From NCBI GenBank assembly GCA_020627645.1, contig JAHDGN010000083.1, forward strand, positions 1 to 10,665: DNA of 10,665 nucleotides, read 5' to 3'. Below are positions 7,213 to 10,665 of the stretch, in pieces. The first letter of the stretch is position 1. Each line of letters begins with the position of its first letter. The position numbers and the translations under genes were made by a program. Below the pieces are notes generated by a model, which did no database searches, was not told the DNA's origin, and worked only from the letters and a program-made list of their open reading frames with translations. This stretch comes from Akkermansiaceae bacterium. GTDB lineage: Bacteria; Verrucomicrobiota; Verrucomicrobiia; Verrucomicrobiales; Akkermansiaceae.

Positions 7213-8317
7213 AGTTTTTTTTGAGATGAGATCAGTTTATACGATTTTGTTGGATTCGTTTCGGATGTTGAAATCCCAGACGATTTTTTGGGTGTCGATG
7301 GGGATTACGTTGTTGGTGGCGTTGGTTTATTTGTCGATTGGTTGTGATGAGGAGGGGGTGTCTCTATTTTTTGGTGCATTCACTTTACCGATGGAAAATG
7401 TTGAGGAAGGTAGTCCAGGAGCGACAAAGATGTATACGATCATCTTTACCAAGCTCATTGCTCCATATTGGTTGGCTTGGGGGGCTATTTTTTTGGGGCT
7501 GTTTTCTTGTGGGTCGATCTTTTCGAGTTCCTTAGAAGAAGGGGCTGCGGGGATGTTGCTGACCAAGAAACCCTCTAGGTGGAAAGTATTTCTCACCAAA
7601 TATGCTGGTAGCCTATTCTTTGTGGGTATTCAGGTCAGTGTTTTTGTTCTTATTGTAATCGCTACTCTTAGAATGAGGACTGGCGAGTGGAATCTTTCCA
7701 TTTTAATTTATGTGCCAGTTGGTGTTTTGGTCTTTAGTTATTTATACAGCTTCATGGTTCTGATTTCGGTCAAAACTAAATCAACCATGACTGCCTTAGT
7801 TTTAACAATTTTCCTTTCGGTTGTGATGAGCATTTTCGTAAAAATTGACAAATTTGTGCTCTATCCAGGTGCTCTTGGAGATCAATATCATGAGTCTTTA
7901 GAAACTGATGTGCCTGCCAGTCCACCACATTCTGACGAAGATGGCCTAGAGAGGATTGAGGCGATGAGTGAATCTGATGAACTGGGACTAATGGTGAAAA
8001 GAAGTATCGAAGATCTTGAGCCTGCTCCGTGGTACTCAAAGGTGAAATTTTTCTACGGTTTTTTCCCTAAGCCCGGACCGACCATGGGGGCTACCGACCG
8101 GGTTGTCGTCGTCAATGGGGAAAGGGGGGGGGCGAAGGGGGATTTTTTTGCTGAAATTGAAAAAATTAGTCGTGGTGAAGAAATTAGTCCTGTTGTGGAT
8201 CTTTTTGGAAAACTATCGGAACGGCATTCTTTGTTTTATATTTTTGGGACATCATCTGCGTTCATGTTTGGAATGATCTTGTGGGCTGGCTGGATTTTTC
8301 AGCGGAAAGAGATTTAG
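7202..8317 (+). CDS. ABC-2 type transporter permease with a large loop before the last helix
   Basis: A 371-residue inner-membrane protein, the likely partner of the ATPase gene it overlaps by 11 nt. I see about six hydrophobic segments: residues 28-47, 86-108, 133-156, 165-190, 196-216 and 345-367. Between the last two lies a polar loop of about 125 residues with an acidic stretch (roughly 231-275, rich in Asp, Glu and Ser), probably extracytoplasmic. The segment SSSLEEGAAGMLLTKKPSRWKVFLTKY (108-134) resembles the cytoplasmic coupling region of ABC-2 permeases. ATG 7202 is preceded by GGGAG at 7194-7198 and the overlap favours translational coupling; ATG 7226 is an in-frame alternative. From about 7430 to 8060 the strand bias of the neighbours weakens, with more C on the + strand. 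A nine-G run lies at 8124-8132. What it transports cannot be told. Confidence 0.88.
   Translation: MLRRVFFEMRSVYTILLDSFRMLKSQTIFWVSMGITLLVALVYLSIGCDEEGVSLFFGAFTLPMENVEEGSPGATKMYTIIFTKLIAPYWLAWGAIFLGLFSCGSIFSSSLEEGAAGMLLTKKPSRWKVFLTKYAGSLFFVGIQVSVFVLIVIATLRMRTGEWNLSILIYVPVGVLVFSYLYSFMVLISVKTKSTMTALVLTIFLSVVMSIFVKIDKFVLYPGALGDQYHESLETDVPASPPHSDEDGLERIEAMSESDELGLMVKRSIEDLEPAPWYSKVKFFYGFFPKPGPTMGATDRVVVVNGERGGAKGDFFAEIEKISRGEEISPVVDLFGKLSERHSLFYIFGTSSAFMFGMILWAGWIFQRKEI
8124..8132 (+). repeat. Nine-G homopolymer within the permease gene
   Basis: A run of nine G encodes the Arg308-Gly-Gly-Ala region of the permease loop. Gain of one G would place a TGA about seven codons downstream; loss of one G shifts the frame until a TGA near 8273. 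In both cases the last membrane helix is lost. It is a possible slippage site or simply a product of the G-rich strand. Confidence 0.6.
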
Positions 8318-8514
8318 AAAGGTAAATTGGAGGATCTGGATTCATTTGATCGATGAATTGACCGGCTGGGGAGCGTCGTGGTGGTCTCCGTTGCTTGGAA
8401 AGCTTTGGTTTGTAAGCGATTTGAATCATTGAGTGGTTCGCAGGCCTTTGTGATGGGAGCATTTAATTTTTGCGAGGGGGTTGGCAAACAAGCGTCATTT
8501 GTTAGGTTCCAAGA
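8318..8514. other. Intergenic gap without a recognisable gene
   Basis: These 197 nt separate the permease gene from the LTxxQ-protein gene. I see no credible coding frame and no RNA gene. A 6-bp inverted repeat (ATTCAT at 8340-8345, ATGAAT at 8353-8358) lacks a T-run on either side. The promoter of the downstream gene should lie here; TTGGCA at about 8480-8485 is a weak -35-like match without a convincing -10 element. Confidence 0.5.
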
Positions 8515-9579
8515 ATGAAGAGTTCGTTTGTTTCGCTCATTTTGGCGGTTTTGGTTGGAGTTGGTGTTGGTTGGTTTCTCCGTGGAGTGGGTTTGAATGA
8601 TGAGAATGAGGGAGTGGGTTCAGATGGTGTGGCGGTGAAGGAGGCGGAAAAACGGCAGAAGAATACCCCAGACCAAGTCGATGAGTCTGGTTTTGAGTCT
8701 TCTGGTTCCACCAGTCGGGTGACAGTCGAAAGAACGGGACTTGGAGGGGATGGGGTGAGTTCGGAAAGTGAGGAGTTTCCCACGGAGATAGAAAATCAGC
8801 TGACCCAGTATGAGAAGCAAATCGTGAAACGTTATCGCAGTCGGTTTGAGAAGCGTCTGAGAGTATTGGTCAAAAAATTGGGTCTGACAAAAGAACAGGA
8901 AGAGAAATTTCGGGAGAAATGGCAGGGGAAGGAAGATTCATTGGCGAAGTTGTTCTCAGAGGCAAAGAAGGGGGAGGATGTGGACCAGGTGGAGGGTTTT
9001 CAGAAGGTGTCTGAGTTGACTGAAAAGGATGGTTTTTCGGATGACCTCATGAGTGAGGTGTTGACGGAAGAGCAGTTGGAGGGATACGAGGAATTGAAGG
9101 AAAAAGAACTTAAGAATCGGGTTGAGTCTCGGACGATGAGAGAGATGTCCAAATTGGGGTTTTTGGATCTGACGGAAGACCAGAAAGATCTCGTCTATGA
9201 GGTTCTTTATGAACAGTCGCAAGAAAAAGAGAGCAAGCCTGATGGGGTAACGTCTGCGATGAGTCTGGTGATGGGGGGGGGGGGATTGAGTCAGGATTAT
9301 TTTGAAGATTCGGGCTATTTAGAATTGATGATGGAGGAAGCCAAAAATGGTGGCACTGGAGAGGAGGCCGAAGGCCAAGATTGGATGGCGAGGATGAAGG
9401 AATCGATGCAGAAACGGGTCGAAGCTAAGGTGGGGTTGTTGAAGGACGTTCTAACAGACGAGCAGAGTGCGCAGTATCGAGAGCATCTCGAGGAGAAAAA
9501 TCAGGGGGTCTTTGGAATATTTGGAGGCGCCTCTTCATCGGAAAAGTATGAGGTTGATTCTTTTCCGACCGAGGAGTGA
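8515..9579 (+). CDS. Membrane-anchored helical protein with four LTxxQ motifs (CpxP/Spy-like signature)
   Basis: A 354-residue protein with an uncleaved anchor or signal segment at residues 4-22 (hydrophobic, after MKSS). A low-complexity Gly/Ser/Glu linker follows to about residue 90, then charged alpha-helical sequence. Four LTxxQ motifs are present: LTKEQ (124-128), LTEEQ (183-187), LTEDQ (219-223) and LTDEQ (313-317). LTxxQ is the hallmark of periplasmic CpxP/Spy-type proteins, which hold two, so this looks like two such units in tandem. In those families the motif belongs to helical hairpins that bind unfolded protein or sense metals and envelope stress; that role here is inference. The motifs occur as L.LT..Q then VLT.EQ pairs, which supports duplication. 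A 12-G run (9273-9284) encodes Met253 and Gly254-257. No strong ribosome-binding site precedes ATG 8515. It ends 28 nt from the convergent glycosyltransferase gene. Confidence 0.85.
   Translation: MKSSFVSLILAVLVGVGVGWFLRGVGLNDENEGVGSDGVAVKEAEKRQKNTPDQVDESGFESSGSTSRVTVERTGLGGDGVSSESEEFPTEIENQLTQYEKQIVKRYRSRFEKRLRVLVKKLGLTKEQEEKFREKWQGKEDSLAKLFSEAKKGEDVDQVEGFQKVSELTEKDGFSDDLMSEVLTEEQLEGYEELKEKELKNRVESRTMREMSKLGFLDLTEDQKDLVYEVLYEQSQEKESKPDGVTSAMSLVMGGGGLSQDYFEDSGYLELMMEEAKNGGTGEEAEGQDWMARMKESMQKRVEAKVGLLKDVLTDEQSAQYREHLEEKNQGVFGIFGGASSSEKYEVDSFPTEE
9273..9284 (+). repeat. Twelve-G homopolymer inside the LTxxQ-protein gene
   Basis: Twelve consecutive G from the third base of the Met253 codon through most of the Gly257 codon. 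One G fewer gives GAT TGA at once, a 257-residue product. One G more gives a TGA after ATT GAG TCA GGA TTA TTT, a 263-residue product. Either change removes the fourth LTxxQ motif. Poly-G tracts of this length are classical slippage sites in phase-variable genes. Confidence 0.9.
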
Positions 9580-9607
9580 GGTTCGTGGTGGTTTCGCACC
9601 GTCTCGA

Positions 9608-10665
9608 TCATTCAAGGAGAAGGTTACGAATGGCGGTCAAAAGTTGATCGGCTGCCTGTGGCCAGGTGGGAAGTGGTGGGCTTTGAGTGGGTGAGTTTTT
9701 GGAGGAGAGGATCGTCTGGAGGTGTTTGGTGAAGGTCTGGATGTCGTCTGGAGGTGCGGTGAGGGCGTGCGGGAGGAGTTCGTTGGCTCCGGTGGTGGTG
9801 GAGGTGACGATGGGGAGGTTGAATTGGGAGGCTTCTAGGGCGACTAGTCCGAATGGTTCGGAGAGTGAGGGAAGGCAGAGGGCGTCCGAGATGGAGAGGA
9901 GGTGACGAATTTGTTTGAGGTCGAGGTAACCGGTGAAGTGGGTATGATGTGAGATATTGAGTTGTTGGGCAAGTTGCATGGCGTCGGGGAGTTGGTCTCC
10001 GGTTCCGGTGAGGATGAAATGGGTGTGTGGATGGGTTTGCCGCAATTGATGAGCGATGCGGAGAAAAGTGAGGGGGGATTTTTGGCGAGTGAAGCGTCCC
10101 AGGAAGAGAATTTTTGCGTGGGGAAAGGGTTGGGGGGAGTCGAGATTGGTATGAGGAGGGAGGGCGTTGATGGCGTTGTGAAGGATGAGGGATTTTTCGG
10201 GAGGAAGGTGGTAGTGTTGGATGGCGATTTGTTGGTGGTATTGGCTGACGTTGATGACGAGGTCAGCTTTGCGGATGGCTTCGATTTCGAGTTTCTGGAC
10301 GGGATCGTTGGGGAGAAGTCCGGTGCGGTCGTAGGTGAGTGAGTGGAGGTGAATGATGAGAGGTTTTTGGGATCGCTTTTGGAGTTCGAGTGCGGCGGGG
10401 AAGGTCATCCAATCGTGGGCATAGATGAGGTCGTGTGGTTGGTTTTGTTGAAGGACTTGTTGGGAGAATTGGTAAATCTTTTCGGGAAGCTGGTGATAGA
10501 GTGGGGTGGTTTGATAGGAGTGGGGTGTTGAGGTGAATTGGGGGAGGATGAGTTGGACTGGCGTGATTTTTGATAAGGCTTCGTGGAGTCCTTGGGTGGC
10601 GATTCCCAGGCCTCCGGCATGGTTGGGGGGGTATTCCCAACCCAGCATGAGAATGCGGGGAGAAT
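9608..10665 (-). CDS. GT-B fold glycosyltransferase, GT4-like (N-terminus beyond window)
   Basis: The minus-strand frame enters from the right edge and ends at TGA 9608. An ATG at 10648 is available, but the frame continues upstream as SPRIL before MLGWEYPP. The first beta-strand of such enzymes normally reads RILMLGWEYPP, so the true start probably lies past the edge. Counting from that ATG, the protein shows the acceptor-side glycine loop HAGGLGIAT (10-18), IYAHDWMTFPA (75-85), the donor-site Arg and Lys in GRFTRQK (184-190, R185 and K190), and the EX7E motif EPFGLVALE (264-272) followed by TGANELL. These identify a retaining GT4-type enzyme that uses a nucleotide-sugar. The glycogen-synthase-like opening leaves glycogen, LPS or exopolysaccharide synthesis all possible. 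No signal peptide or membrane helix is seen. Confidence 0.92.
   Translation of the reverse strand, partial: SPRILMLGWEYPPNHAGGLGIATQGLHEALSKITPVQLILPQFTSTPHSYQTTPLYHQLPEKIYQFSQQVLQQNQPHDLIYAHDWMTFPAALELQKRSQKPLIIHLHSLTYDRTGLLPNDPVQKLEIEAIRKADLVINVSQYHQQIAIQHYHLPPEKSLILHNAINALPPHTNLDSPQPFPHAKILFLGRFTRQKSPLTFLRIAHQLRQTHPHTHFILTGTGDQLPDAMQLAQQLNISHHTHFTGYLDLKQIRHLLSISDALCLPSLSEPFGLVALEASQFNLPIVTSTTTGANELLPHALTAPPDDIQTFTKHLQTILSSKNSPTQSPPLPTWPQAADQLLTAIRNLLLE

Noticed and set aside
8340..8358. Inverted repeat ATTCAT / ATGAAT with a 7-nt loop after the permease gene
   Set aside because: The stem is only 6 bp and AT-rich, with no T-run on either strand, so it is too weak to call a terminator or operator.
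9524..9533. Perfect 10-bp palindrome GAGGCGCCTC
   Set aside because: It lies inside coding sequence, has no loop or T-run, and a 10-bp palindrome is expected by chance in a sequence of this size.
9585..9602. Small hairpin between the convergent LTxxQ and glycosyltransferase genes
   Set aside because: It has only four Watson-Crick pairs (GGTG/CACC) and no T-run, so it cannot be supported as a bidirectional terminator.

Overview
The window looks like a stretch of chromosome from a Gram-negative (LPS-bearing) bacterium. LptD, the outer-membrane LPS translocon, shows that the cell has an LPS-type outer membrane. My guess is the Verrucomicrobiota or a nearby PVC lineage, from the general look of the M16 peptidase, the glycosyltransferase and the LTxxQ protein; I could not run a search to confirm it. 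There are no tRNA or rRNA genes, no CRISPR array, no insertion sequence and no phage genes. Base composition is strikingly asymmetric: the + strand is rich in G (and T) everywhere, so minus-strand genes use C-ended codons and plus-strand genes use G/T-ended ones.

Layout. (1) 1-2444, minus: a two-domain M16 zinc peptidase, cut by the left edge. (2) 2445-2616: a divergent intergenic region with a run of G-tracts that fits the G-quadruplex pattern. (3) 2617-3090, plus: a small membrane-anchored protein I do not recognise. (4) 6126-3087, minus: a two-gene unit, lptD followed 10 nt later by a nitroreductase-family flavoprotein. It ends in a strong intrinsic terminator that lies inside the convergent small gene. 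(5) 6127-6219: a divergent intergenic region with a tandem 14-bp repeat just upstream of lptD. (6) 6220-8317, plus: an overlapping ABC exporter pair, ATPase then ABC-2 type permease. (7) 8318-8514: a 197-nt gap without a gene. (8) 8515-9579, plus: a membrane-anchored helical protein with four LTxxQ motifs (the CpxP/Spy signature) interrupted by a 12-G homopolymer. (9) 10665-9608, minus: a GT-B fold glycosyltransferase (GT4-like) whose N-terminus lies beyond the right edge.

Taken together this is an envelope-oriented neighbourhood: LPS insertion, an ABC-2 exporter of unknown substrate, a periplasmic LTxxQ protein possibly linked to envelope stress, and a glycosyltransferase that could build surface glycan or glycogen. 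Apart from the lptD-nitroreductase pair and the ABC pair, nothing shows that the genes form one system. I do not see a clearly new multi-gene system. The best leads are the four-motif LTxxQ protein with its possible slippage switch, the terminator inside a convergent coding region, the cysteine-free LptD and the repeat in front of it.
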